Assembly: GCA_027296205.1 (NCBI GenBank)
Contig: JAPUJM010000074.1
Location: forward strand, 1 to 19,366
Origin: Actinomycetota bacterium
Lineage (GTDB): Bacteria; Actinomycetota; Acidimicrobiia; Spongiisociales; ZC4RG35
Reading direction: 5' to 3'
DNA: 19,366 nt
This document shows, piece after piece, positions 13,125 to 19,366 of this stretch (position 1 is its first letter; every line of letters begins with the position of its first letter). A program made the translations under genes and the position numbers. Under the pieces are notes generated by a model that saw nothing but the letters and a program-made list of their open reading frames with translations, was not told the DNA's origin and ran no database searches.

Positions 13125-14738
13125 CTACACAGACGCCGGCTCGTCGTCCCCTTCGGCCGCAGCCATCTCCGCAAATGACATATCCGGGATCTTTCGGGCG
13201 AGGAACAGCGCGCCAACCACAATGGCGGCTGCAACCAACAGGCCCATCCGCAGAGCAATCAACTGGCCCTCTCCATAAGCGTCGACAATCGCCTCGGCCT
13301 CGGCAGGATCAAGCGAGGTCTCGGCGAGGGCAGCCGACAGGGCATCCGTGGTCACGAACTGGATAGAGCCCTGCAAGGCGATACCAATCTCGGTGCTGAC
13401 TTCCTCGGATACTCTTGGGTCGTTGGTCACCAGGTTGACGAACACCCCGGCGAGGGCGCTGATGACTACGGCGCCGATGAGTGCGGTCCCCACCGCGGAT
13501 CCGAGTTGCTGGGCGGTGTATTGGAGCCCGCCTGCCTCGCTCCGGTCCTTGGGACCCACGGAGGACTGGATCACGTTTCCGAGCTGGCTGGCCAGGAGCC
13601 CCATCCCGACACCAAGCAATGCCATGGCGAATGCGAAGGTCCCACCCTCCAGCTCGGGCAGGATTGTCCCGGCCAGGATCAAGATTGATGCCAGCAGAAT
13701 CCACAATCCCATACGCACAATCCGTCGTGGCGTCGAGTTTTGGCTCATGCGAGCGCCGATGAAGGACATGAGAAACATCGTCACCGAAACCGGAAGCATC
13801 CGAAGCCCCGTTTCGAGTGCATCGAGTCCCTGCACCACCTGGAGGTAAAGCGGTATCGAGAAGAAGACGCCCATGAGGATGAGGTTCTGTGCGAGGAACA
13901 TCTTCAGACCGGCCATGAGTGGTCGTATCTCGAGCAGTTCCAGTCGGAACAGAGGGTCGAGCCCCAGACGCTCTCTTCGCTCGGTCCACCGCCTGAACAC
14001 CCCGAGGACAACCAATCCGGCACCTACCACGAATGGCGCCAGGGACAGCCCGAATGGTGTGATGGGCGAGTTGGTGTTGGCAATCCAGCCCCATGAGCTG
14101 GCTTGAAGAATCCCGAAGACGAATAGACCCAACCCCAGAGCCGAGAGTCCGGAGCCGACCCAGTCGACCTTCGGAATCGGCTCGGGGCGGGCACTATCCG
14201 CAATCCACCCCACGGCGAGGACGATGAGCACAGCCAGGATGACCTCGCCGACAAACACATATCGCCATGTGTAGTTGGTTGTTACCCAACCACCCAGAAT
14301 GGGCCCTATGGCGATCCCGGCTCCAGCCACCCCGCCGATCACTCCGTAGGCGACGGCCCTGTCGGTGCCCTTGTAGCTGCCTGCAATTAGTGCCACGAGG
14401 GCGGGTAGCACCAGAGCGGCTCCAATTCCCTCGAGAATCGACCAACCCAACAGGAGCGACGGGATGTTCCACGATGCTGCGGTCAAGGCTGAGCCCGAGG
14501 CATAGATCAGGAGACCAATCGAGAAGGCCCGTTTGCGACCCCAGCGATCGCCAAGCTTGCCACCAGTGAGCATCAGCGCTGCCATTGTCAGCGCGTAGAA
14601 GGTGATCACGCCCTGGATAACCGTCACCGTGGTCTCGAAGTCCTCGACCAGCTGACTGATCGAAACGTTCATGACGGCCTGATCGAGAACCATCAGGAAT
14701 TGGGCTGCGCTCAACACGATGAGGGCACGCCACTTCAT
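13125..14738 (-). CDS. MFS drug:H+ antiporter, 14-TM DHA2 (EmrB/QacA) type
   Basis: The 537-residue integral membrane protein probably exports a small toxic molecule in exchange for protons. Features are helix-1 motif LDQAVMNVS (18-26), motif A GKLGDRWGRKR (60-70), the antiporter motif C in helix 5 (GVAGAGIAIGPILGG, 136-150), about 14 hydrophobic helices, a charged central linker (RRWTERRERLGL) and a long polar loop before the last helix (from NDPRVSEE to DAYGEG). The C-terminus is acidic (EGDDEP). It is the only minus-strand gene and lies between a tRNA and a divergently read hydratase. The ATG has no Shine-Dalgarno but a TACGGT box 8 nt upstream, suggesting leaderless mRNA. No regulator gene of the TetR or MarR kind is adjacent. 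The substrate is unknown. Confidence 0.9.
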   Translation of the reverse strand: MKWRALIVLSAAQFLMVLDQAVMNVSISQLVEDFETTVTVIQGVITFYALTMAALMLTGGKLGDRWGRKRAFSIGLLIYASGSALTAASWNIPSLLLGWSILEGIGAALVLPALVALIAGSYKGTDRAVAYGVIGGVAGAGIAIGPILGGWVTTNYTWRYVFVGEVILAVLIVLAVGWIADSARPEPIPKVDWVGSGLSALGLGLFVFGILQASSWGWIANTNSPITPFGLSLAPFVVGAGLVVLGVFRRWTERRERLGLDPLFRLELLEIRPLMAGLKMFLAQNLILMGVFFSIPLYLQVVQGLDALETGLRMLPVSVTMFLMSFIGARMSQNSTPRRIVRMGLWILLASILILAGTILPELEGGTFAFAMALLGVGMGLLASQLGNVIQSSVGPKDRSEAGGLQYTAQQLGSAVGTALIGAVVISALAGVFVNLVTNDPRVSEEVSTEIGIALQGSIQFVTTDALSAALAETSLDPAEAEAIVDAYGEGQLIALRMGLLVAAAIVVGALFLARKIPDMSFAEMAAAEGDDEPASV

Positions 14739-14739
14739 G

Positions 14740-14771
14740 AGGTCGAACCGTAATCACCGCAGGTCGCACCG
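14740..14771 (+). repeat. Direct repeats AGGTCG-N-ACCG in the divergent promoter region
   Basis: AGGTCGAACCG (14740-14750) and AGGTCGCACCG (14761-14771) match at 10 of 11 positions and are 21 bp apart, two DNA turns. A third partial copy, AGGTCGCGGCC, lies at 14798-14808. The first overlaps the MFS -10 and start point, the third overlaps the hydratase -10. This is the geometry of a repressor operator; no protein is identified. Confidence 0.45.
14747..14752 (-). promoter_or_regulatory. Candidate -10 box for the MFS gene
   Basis: On the minus strand this reads TACGGT, 8 nt before the MFS ATG, the spacing expected if transcription starts at or next to the ATG. No -35 match is visible. Confidence 0.45.
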
Positions 14772-14795
14772 GCCGGCCCAACAACCCCGTTTGTC

Positions 14796-14801
14796 TAAGG
14801 T
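14796..14801 (+). promoter_or_regulatory. Candidate -10 box for the enoyl-CoA hydratase gene
   Basis: TAAGGT lies 7 nt before the ATG at 14809, ideal for a leaderless transcript. No Shine-Dalgarno and no -35 match are seen. Confidence 0.5.
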
Positions 14802-14808
14802 CGCGGCC

Positions 14809-15576
14809 ATGGAATACGTAGAGGTGACGGTGGACGGCGCGGTCGCCCTGGTGCGGATCGATCGTCCACCGATGAACGCCATATCAGAGGAAGTCGGACA
14901 GGAGTTGAAGAGCGCCTTCCTCCAATGCGAGGACTCTTCGGTGCGCGCCGTTGTTGTGACCGGTCAGCCTCATTTCGCCGCCGGAGCCGACATCAAGGGT
15001 TTCAAGAAGACCTTGGACTCGGGTGGCAAGCGGCCGGACGCGTCCACACTCCTGGAAGCCGTTCGGATTCTCGAAACCCTCGCCAAGCCGACGATCGCAG
15101 CAGTCCACGGCTACGCGCTGGGGGGAGGTTGTGAGTTGTCGCTGGGATGCGACTTCAGGTACATGGCCGACGACGCCAAGATCGGCCAGCCCGAGATTCT
15201 TCTTGGCATCATTCCCGGTTCAGGCGGGACCCAGCGATTGCAGCGCGTCATCGGATTCCAAAAGGCCAAGGAACTCATCTATACGGGTCGCCAGGTCGGG
15301 GCCGAGGAGGGTTTGGCCATCGGCTACGCCGACAAGGTGGCCTCAACGGACGAATTGCTGGATCTGGCCCTATCCGATGCGGCCCAATGGGCGACCGGTC
15401 CAACCGTGGCGCTGGCCGCAGCCAAACGCGCGCTGGCCGATGGCCGCGGCCTACCACTTGAAGAAGCGCTGGCGGTCGAGCAGGCAGCTTTCAGGACCTC
15501 GTTCGCCACCGATGACGCCGTCGAAGGAGTCAATGCTTTCGTCGAGAAGCGCGAGGCCCACTTCAAGGGCGGCTGA
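14809..15576 (+). CDS. Enoyl-CoA hydratase/isomerase family protein
   Basis: The 255-residue crotonase-fold protein most likely hydrates 2-trans-enoyl-CoA in beta-oxidation. The oxyanion-hole segments HFAAGADIKGF and ALGGGCELSLGCDFR are present. Both glutamates used by true hydratases are in place, Glu109 (GCELSL) and Glu129 (GQPEILLGIIPGSGGTQRL), which favours hydratase over other crotonase activities. The C-terminal part (TGRQVGAEEGLAIGYADKV, AAAKRALADG) is usual. Length matches the mitochondrial/EchA type. ATG 14809 gives the normal N-terminus and has a TAAGGT box 7 nt upstream; an in-frame ATG at 14719 lies inside the divergent MFS gene. No other beta-oxidation gene is adjacent, so the acyl chain it serves is unknown. 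Divergence from the exporter gene suggests possible shared control. Confidence 0.9.
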   Translation: MEYVEVTVDGAVALVRIDRPPMNAISEEVGQELKSAFLQCEDSSVRAVVVTGQPHFAAGADIKGFKKTLDSGGKRPDASTLLEAVRILETLAKPTIAAVHGYALGGGCELSLGCDFRYMADDAKIGQPEILLGIIPGSGGTQRLQRVIGFQKAKELIYTGRQVGAEEGLAIGYADKVASTDELLDLALSDAAQWATGPTVALAAAKRALADGRGLPLEEALAVEQAAFRTSFATDDAVEGVNAFVEKREAHFKGG

Positions 15577-15634
15577 GCCGGCGGTCATTCTTTGTTCTGG
15601 CAGATTCCGAGCTGGCTCTAGCGGCGCATTCTGC

Positions 15635-15640
15635 GAGAAT
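15635..15640 (+). promoter_or_regulatory. Possible -10 box for the cysteine desulfurase-mnmA pair
   Basis: GAGAAT ends 8 nt before the ATG at 15649, again the leaderless spacing, with no Shine-Dalgarno. The first base departs from TAnnnT. The 72-nt gap after the hydratase has no convincing terminator. Confidence 0.25.
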
Positions 15641-15648
15641 AAGCGCCA

Positions 15649-16782
15649 ATGATCTATCTCGATCACGCCGCCACAACGCCGATGCGCCCCGAAGTCTGGG
15701 ACGCCATGCTGCCATATGGGTCCAGTGTCTTTGGCAACTCCTCGGGTGTGCATGAGGTTTCGCGTCAGGCCAAGAACGCCCTCGAGGAGGCGCGGGAGCG
15801 GGTTGCAGGGATGTTGGGTGCGCGACCAATGGAGATTGTCTTCACATCTGGTGGCACCGAGTCGGACAACCTCGCTCTCAAGGGGGCCGCCTGGAGTTCG
15901 AGGGACCGTTCAGGCGTGGTCGCGGTGGCCACGGAGCACGAGGCGATTCTGGAGACTGTCGACGTTTTGCGTCGGTTCGGTGACCCGACGGTCATCGTCG
16001 AAGTCGACAACGACGGTTCTGTTGACTCCGACGCAATAGTCGGTGCTATCGACCCGAGAACAGCCGTCGTATCGGTGATGCTGGTCAACAATGAGACCGG
16101 ATTGATCCAGGATGTCGCTGCCATTGCCAAGGCCATCAAACAGTCTGATTCCGACGTGTACGTCCACACCGACGCGGTTCAAGGGTTCGCATCCGAGGAG
16201 ATCGACGTCAACGCTCTCAATGTCGACATGATGACCATCACCGCCCACAAGTTTGGGGGGCCCAAGGGGACCGGCCTTCTCTATGTTCGTGAGGGAACCC
16301 TGCTCGAACCCCTTCTCCACGGTGGAGGTCAGGAACTCGGGCGCAGATCCGGCACCCACGACGTGGCTGGTGTGGTTGGTCTGGCTCGGGCGATGGAGTT
16401 GGCTGTTGCCGATCGTGAGAGGTTCCGGTCACAGGTAGGTCAGATCCGGGACGACTTCGAGAAGAGGCTCGGCGCCGGCGTCGACGACCTAATGCTCAAC
16501 ACACCCCAGGTCGGGCGGTCATCGCATCATCTCAACATCAGGATCCCGGGAGTCCGTAATGAGACTCTGCTCATGAGGCTCGATCAGCGGGGGGTGGCAG
16601 CCTCCGCCGGATCGGCATGCCAATCGGGAGCGGCGAAGGTGTCGCACGTCCTCGAGGCAATGGGGTTGACCTCCGACCAGGCACGGGAGAGTGTTCGCTT
16701 CTCATTTGGCTGGACGTCGACGATGGATGATGCCATCGAGGCAGCCGACATCATCGTGGAACTGGTGGAGGAGCTGCGATGA
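15649..16782 (+). CDS. Cysteine desulfurase (class V aminotransferase, IscS/NifS-like)
   Basis: The 377-residue PLP enzyme removes sulfur from L-cysteine to give alanine and an enzyme persulfide. Motifs are IYLDHAATTPM, GNSSGVHEVSR, FTSGGTESDNLALKG, ATEHEAIL (His stacking on PLP), VMLVNNETGLIQ, HTDAVQ, the PLP lysine in ITAHKFGGPKG (Lys201), and the catalytic-cysteine loop SAGSACQSG (Cys324). It then resembles group I desulfurases (VLEAMGL..., VRFSFGW). The gene overlaps mnmA by 4 nt (ATGA), so its main task here is probably to deliver sulfur directly to MnmA, as YrvO does in Bacillus; it may also serve Fe-S assembly. No scaffold gene (iscU, sufU) is near. ATG 15649 gives the usual MIYLDHAAT start. 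Confidence 0.95.
   Translation: MIYLDHAATTPMRPEVWDAMLPYGSSVFGNSSGVHEVSRQAKNALEEARERVAGMLGARPMEIVFTSGGTESDNLALKGAAWSSRDRSGVVAVATEHEAILETVDVLRRFGDPTVIVEVDNDGSVDSDAIVGAIDPRTAVVSVMLVNNETGLIQDVAAIAKAIKQSDSDVYVHTDAVQGFASEEIDVNALNVDMMTITAHKFGGPKGTGLLYVREGTLLEPLLHGGGQELGRRSGTHDVAGVVGLARAMELAVADRERFRSQVGQIRDDFEKRLGAGVDDLMLNTPQVGRSSHHLNIRIPGVRNETLLMRLDQRGVAASAGSACQSGAAKVSHVLEAMGLTSDQARESVRFSFGWTSTMDDAIEAADIIVELVEELR
16767..16773 (+). promoter_or_regulatory. Shine-Dalgarno of mnmA
   Basis: GGAGGAG ends 5 nt before the mnmA ATG and lies inside the cysteine desulfurase coding sequence. It is the strongest ribosome site in the window and contrasts with the unit-heading genes that have none. Confidence 0.7.
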
Positions 16783-17828
16783 AGGTTCTGGTGGCGATGT
16801 CGGGTGGAGTGGACTCGTCGGTCGCAGCAGCCCTCATGAAAGACGAAGGCCACGATGTGATCGGGGTGACGTTGAAACTCTGGTCAGGCCCCGGTGGGGA
16901 AGCACCCACCGCCGGGTGCTGCACGGTCTCGGACGCAGAAGATGCCCGTCGTGTCGCGGCCGAACTGAAGATTCCGTACTACGTCCTCGACTACATCGAT
17001 GATTTCAGGGATGGGGTCGTCAACCGCTTTGTTCACGACTACGCGTCGGGTCTGACCCCGAACCCCTGTATCGAGTGCAACCGGACGGTGAAATTCGACC
17101 GACTTCTCAATCGTCTCGGCGATTTCGATTGTGACGTTCTGGTGACGGGACACCACGCTCGAAGCAGGGAGACCGACGGTGTTTGGCATCTTCTGCGCGG
17201 CACCGACCAGGCAAAGGATCAGTCTTATGTCCTATCGATGTTGACCCAGGTCGAGCTGTCCTCGACTCGCTTTCCTGTCGGGGAGCTCACCAAGAGGGAG
17301 GTCCGCCAAGTCGCGGCGGACATGGGCATGCGCAGCGCCCACAAGCCGGAGTCGATGGACATCTGTTTTGTTGGAGACGGCGATTACCGGGGGTTTCTCG
17401 AGGAGACGGCGCCCGAGGTATTCACCCCCGGGCTGCTCGTCGACACCGCCGGCAACGAGATGGGCCGACACGCCGGAATCGTTGGTTTCACCGTCGGACA
17501 GCGTCGTGGTCTCGGTGTCGCCGTCGGCGAGCCGCGGTTCGTGGTTCGGATCGATCCGGAGTCCTCGACCGTGGTTCTGGGGAGCCGTGACGACCTCCTT
17601 GTCTCCGGCGTGGAGCTCTCCAATATCACGTGGACCGACGGCGTTCCGGGGATGGGTGACGTCATGGCGCAGTACCGGGCCCATGGCAATCCCGTTACGG
17701 CGTCACTCGCCGGCACGACCTTGATGTTCGAGGAGCCTCAAATGGCCATAGCACCCGGCCAAACGGTTGCCTTCTACGACGGTGAGAGGGTGCTCGGTGG
17801 GGCGCTGATCGCCCACACGAACCTGTGA
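16779..17828 (+). CDS. mnmA: tRNA-specific 2-thiouridylase MnmA (TrmU)
   Basis: The 349-residue ATP-dependent enzyme makes 2-thiouridine at wobble U34 of tRNA-Lys, -Glu and -Gln. The PP-loop SGGVDSSVAAALM is at residues 8-20. GCCTVSDAEDARRVA, then TPNPCIECNRTVKF with catalytic Cys97, GHHARS, KDQSYVL, SMDICFVGDGDYRGFL with Cys196, GFTVGQRRGLGV and a C-terminal beta-barrel (MAQYRAHG..., VAFYDGERVLGGALI) follow. Both active-site cysteines are present, so the enzyme should use the persulfide relay. Length matches the family. It overlaps the cysteine desulfurase gene by 4 nt and is followed after 27 nt by ligA. No TusA-E relay gene is visible, fitting direct transfer from the adjacent desulfurase. 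Confidence 0.97.
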   Translation: MKVLVAMSGGVDSSVAAALMKDEGHDVIGVTLKLWSGPGGEAPTAGCCTVSDAEDARRVAAELKIPYYVLDYIDDFRDGVVNRFVHDYASGLTPNPCIECNRTVKFDRLLNRLGDFDCDVLVTGHHARSRETDGVWHLLRGTDQAKDQSYVLSMLTQVELSSTRFPVGELTKREVRQVAADMGMRSAHKPESMDICFVGDGDYRGFLEETAPEVFTPGLLVDTAGNEMGRHAGIVGFTVGQRRGLGVAVGEPRFVVRIDPESSTVVLGSRDDLLVSGVELSNITWTDGVPGMGDVMAQYRAHGNPVTASLAGTTLMFEEPQMAIAPGQTVAFYDGERVLGGALIAHTNL

Positions 17829-17839
17829 TACGGAGTCGG

Positions 17840-17845
17840 TAACGT
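17840..17845 (+). promoter_or_regulatory. Possible -10 box for ligA
   Basis: TAACGT lies 10 nt before the ligA ATG in the 27-nt gap after mnmA, and the ATG has no Shine-Dalgarno at proper spacing. This gives ligA a possible own promoter besides read-through from mnmA. Confidence 0.3.
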
Positions 17846-17855
17846 CGCCAGAACG

Positions 17856-19366
17856 ATGTCGACGGCCAGCGCGCGCATAGAAGAGCTACGCACCCAGATC
17901 AGGGAGCATGCCCACCGTTATTACATCCTGGACGACCCCAGCGCTTCCGACGCGGAGTACGACTCACTGGTCAAGGAGCTTCAGGATCTCGAGGATTCCA
18001 ACCCCGGGCTGGTAACCCCCGATAGCCCGACACAGCGGGTGGGTGCGCCGATAGGTGATCTGTTTTCATCCGTCCAGCACCTCCGACCACTCTTTTCGCT
18101 CGACAACGCCGAGTCACGGGAGGATCTTGGCGGTTGGGAGCAGCGGATGGAACGCCACCTTGGCAGGCCGCCCGTTTCATATGTGTGCGAACTCAAGATC
18201 GATGGGCTGGCCGTTGTGTTGATCTATCGGAACGGTGTCCTCGATACTGGCGCCACCCGCGGGGATGGCACCACTGGAGAAGACATCACGTCCAATCTGA
18301 GGACCATTCAGTCGATCCCGTTGCGTCTTCTCGGTGACGATCATCCCTCTGTCCTGGAGGTGCGCGGCGAGGTCTACATGCCCTATGAGGCTTTTGACGA
18401 GCTGAACCGGCTCCAGGTCGAGGAGGGCAAGCCGATATTCGCCAACGCCAGGAACGCGGCGGCCGGATCGGTGAGACAGAAAGACCCGGCGGCCACCGCC
18501 AGGCGAAACCTCGATGTCTGGGTCTACCAATTGGGCTTTGTCGAGAGCGGTCCGGAGTTCGAGACCCATTGGGAAACACTCGACTACATGCAGTCACTCG
18601 GCTTTCGCACCAACCCGGCGAGTCTGTCGATGGACACCATCGACGAAGTGTTCGAGTTCGTGGAGAAGGCCGAGCGGGACCGTCACGATATGCCCTATCA
18701 GACGGATGGCGTTGTAATCAAGGCCAGTTCGCTGGTGGATCAGGCCAAACTCGGCTTCACGGCGAAGGCCCCGAGATGGGCGATCGCCTACAAGTTCCCA
18801 CCCGAGGAACAGGTGACGACTCTCAAGGACATCTGGATCAACATTGGCCGTACCGGGGCAGCCACCCCGTTTGCGGTTCTCGAGCCGGTGTTTGTCGGCG
18901 GAGCAACCGTGAGCATGGCGACGTTGCACAACCAGGATCAAGTTGCTCTCAAGGACCTGCGAATCGGCGATCAGGTAGTCGTTCGCCGTGCCGGTGACGT
19001 GATCCCCGAAGTGGTCGGCCCGGTCGTCTCGGCTCGCACGGGCAAAGAGAAGAAGTGGGCCATGCCCAAGAAGTGCCCGTTCTGTGACAACCCGATCGTG
19101 CGCTTGGAGGGCGAGGCGGTGGCCCGGTGCACCGGTGGGTTTGAGTGCTCGTCCCGAGTCCGAGAATGGCTATTCCACTTCTCCAGCAGGGGCGGAATGG
19201 ACATCGAGCACATGGGGTATCAAACGATTGACTTGCTCCTCAGTGAGAGTCTGATCTCCGACCCGGCCGACATATTCAGCTTCGACGCCGACCAACTCCT
19301 CGACTTCGAGGGCTGGGGGGAGATCTCGGTCAACAACCTCAAAACCGCCATAGACGCCGCCAAGGA
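17856..19366 (+). CDS. ligA: NAD+-dependent DNA ligase LigA, 3' end beyond the window
   Basis: The first 503 codons are present; about 170 more, with the rest of the HhH region and the BRCT domain, lie past the edge. LigA seals nicks in replication and repair using NAD+. Domain Ia (NMN-binding) has HRYYILDDPSASDAEYDSL. The adenylation domain has the FSLDNAES segment, the nucleotidyl-Lys motif ELKIDG (Lys114), TRGDGTTGEDITSN, RGEVYMP, NARNAAAGSVRQKD and QTDGVVIK. The OB-fold contains VGGATVSMATLHN and IGDQVVVRRAGDVIP. The zinc finger has four cysteines, Cys407, Cys410, Cys425 and Cys431, followed by the start of the HhH domain (FEGWGEISVNNL). ATG 17856 gives the usual short N-terminus. It follows mnmA by 27 nt, close to the actinobacterial mnmA-ligA neighbourhood. 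Confidence 0.97.
   Translation, partial: MSTASARIEELRTQIREHAHRYYILDDPSASDAEYDSLVKELQDLEDSNPGLVTPDSPTQRVGAPIGDLFSSVQHLRPLFSLDNAESREDLGGWEQRMERHLGRPPVSYVCELKIDGLAVVLIYRNGVLDTGATRGDGTTGEDITSNLRTIQSIPLRLLGDDHPSVLEVRGEVYMPYEAFDELNRLQVEEGKPIFANARNAAAGSVRQKDPAATARRNLDVWVYQLGFVESGPEFETHWETLDYMQSLGFRTNPASLSMDTIDEVFEFVEKAERDRHDMPYQTDGVVIKASSLVDQAKLGFTAKAPRWAIAYKFPPEEQVTTLKDIWINIGRTGAATPFAVLEPVFVGGATVSMATLHNQDQVALKDLRIGDQVVVRRAGDVIPEVVGPVVSARTGKEKKWAMPKKCPFCDNPIVRLEGEAVARCTGGFECSSRVREWLFHFSSRGGMDIEHMGYQTIDLLLSESLISDPADIFSFDADQLLDFEGWGEISVNNLKTAIDAAK

Noticed and set aside
12728..13366. 212-codon plus-strand frame running through tRNA-Leu and the intergenic region
   Set aside because: It overlaps the end of ppx, a certain tRNA, its terminator and the 3' end of the MFS gene; no protein-like character.
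14719..14808. Upstream ATG of the enoyl-CoA hydratase
   Set aside because: It overlaps the first codons of the divergent MFS gene and encodes an Arg/His-rich stretch unlike the family.

Overview
The window is G+C-rich (about 60 % by eye) and densely coded. It reads as a chromosomal housekeeping stretch of an actinomycetote. The block eno, FtsB/DivIC-like gene, DUF501 gene and ppx is the gene order known from Mycobacterium tuberculosis (Rv1023-Rv1026). A cysteine desulfurase, mnmA and ligA close together is also an actinobacterial arrangement. A deep-branching class such as Acidimicrobiia is my guess; the sequence alone does not settle it. I see no rRNA, CRISPR array, insertion sequence, phage gene or integrase.

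Layout. Bases 1-2280 (+) hold the 3' end of rplY (L25/CTC), pth and glpK, overlapping or nearly touching. Bases 2320-3878 (+) hold pgsA and an NAD-dependent epimerase/reductase overlapping by 4 nt. Then come mfd (3924-7277), a parvulin-type lipoprotein overlapping mazG by 4 nt (7376-9657), a strong 13-bp hairpin, eno overlapping the FtsB/DivIC-like gene (9742-11408), DUF501 overlapping ppx (11417-12810), and tRNA-Leu(UAA) with a strong terminator (12834-12952). A 14-helix MFS exporter lies on the minus strand (13125-14738), divergent from an enoyl-CoA hydratase (14809-15576). The window ends with a cysteine desulfurase overlapping mnmA (15649-17828) and the 5' part of ligA (17856 to the edge).

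How the genes work together. Most are independent housekeeping functions: peptidyl-tRNA recycling (Pth), transcription-coupled repair (Mfd), nucleotide-pool cleaning (MazG), glycolysis (Eno), septum assembly (FtsB/DivIC-like), polyphosphate turnover (Ppx) and DNA ligation (LigA). Two links are metabolic. GlpK makes sn-glycerol 3-phosphate, a substrate of PgsA in the next transcription unit. The cysteine desulfurase supplies the sulfur MnmA uses for 2-thiouridine in tRNA.

Regulation. Several genes that head a unit have a TAnnnT box 7-13 nt before the start codon and no Shine-Dalgarno sequence, as expected for leaderless mRNAs. Genes inside units use overlaps or clear Shine-Dalgarno sequences. 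The 70-bp divergent region between the MFS and hydratase genes carries direct repeats 21 bp apart that overlap the predicted promoters; this is the best candidate for an undescribed control element. The pgsA start is also unusual, with a good Shine-Dalgarno leading to an ATC codon. I found no clearly novel multi-gene system; the observations offered are local.
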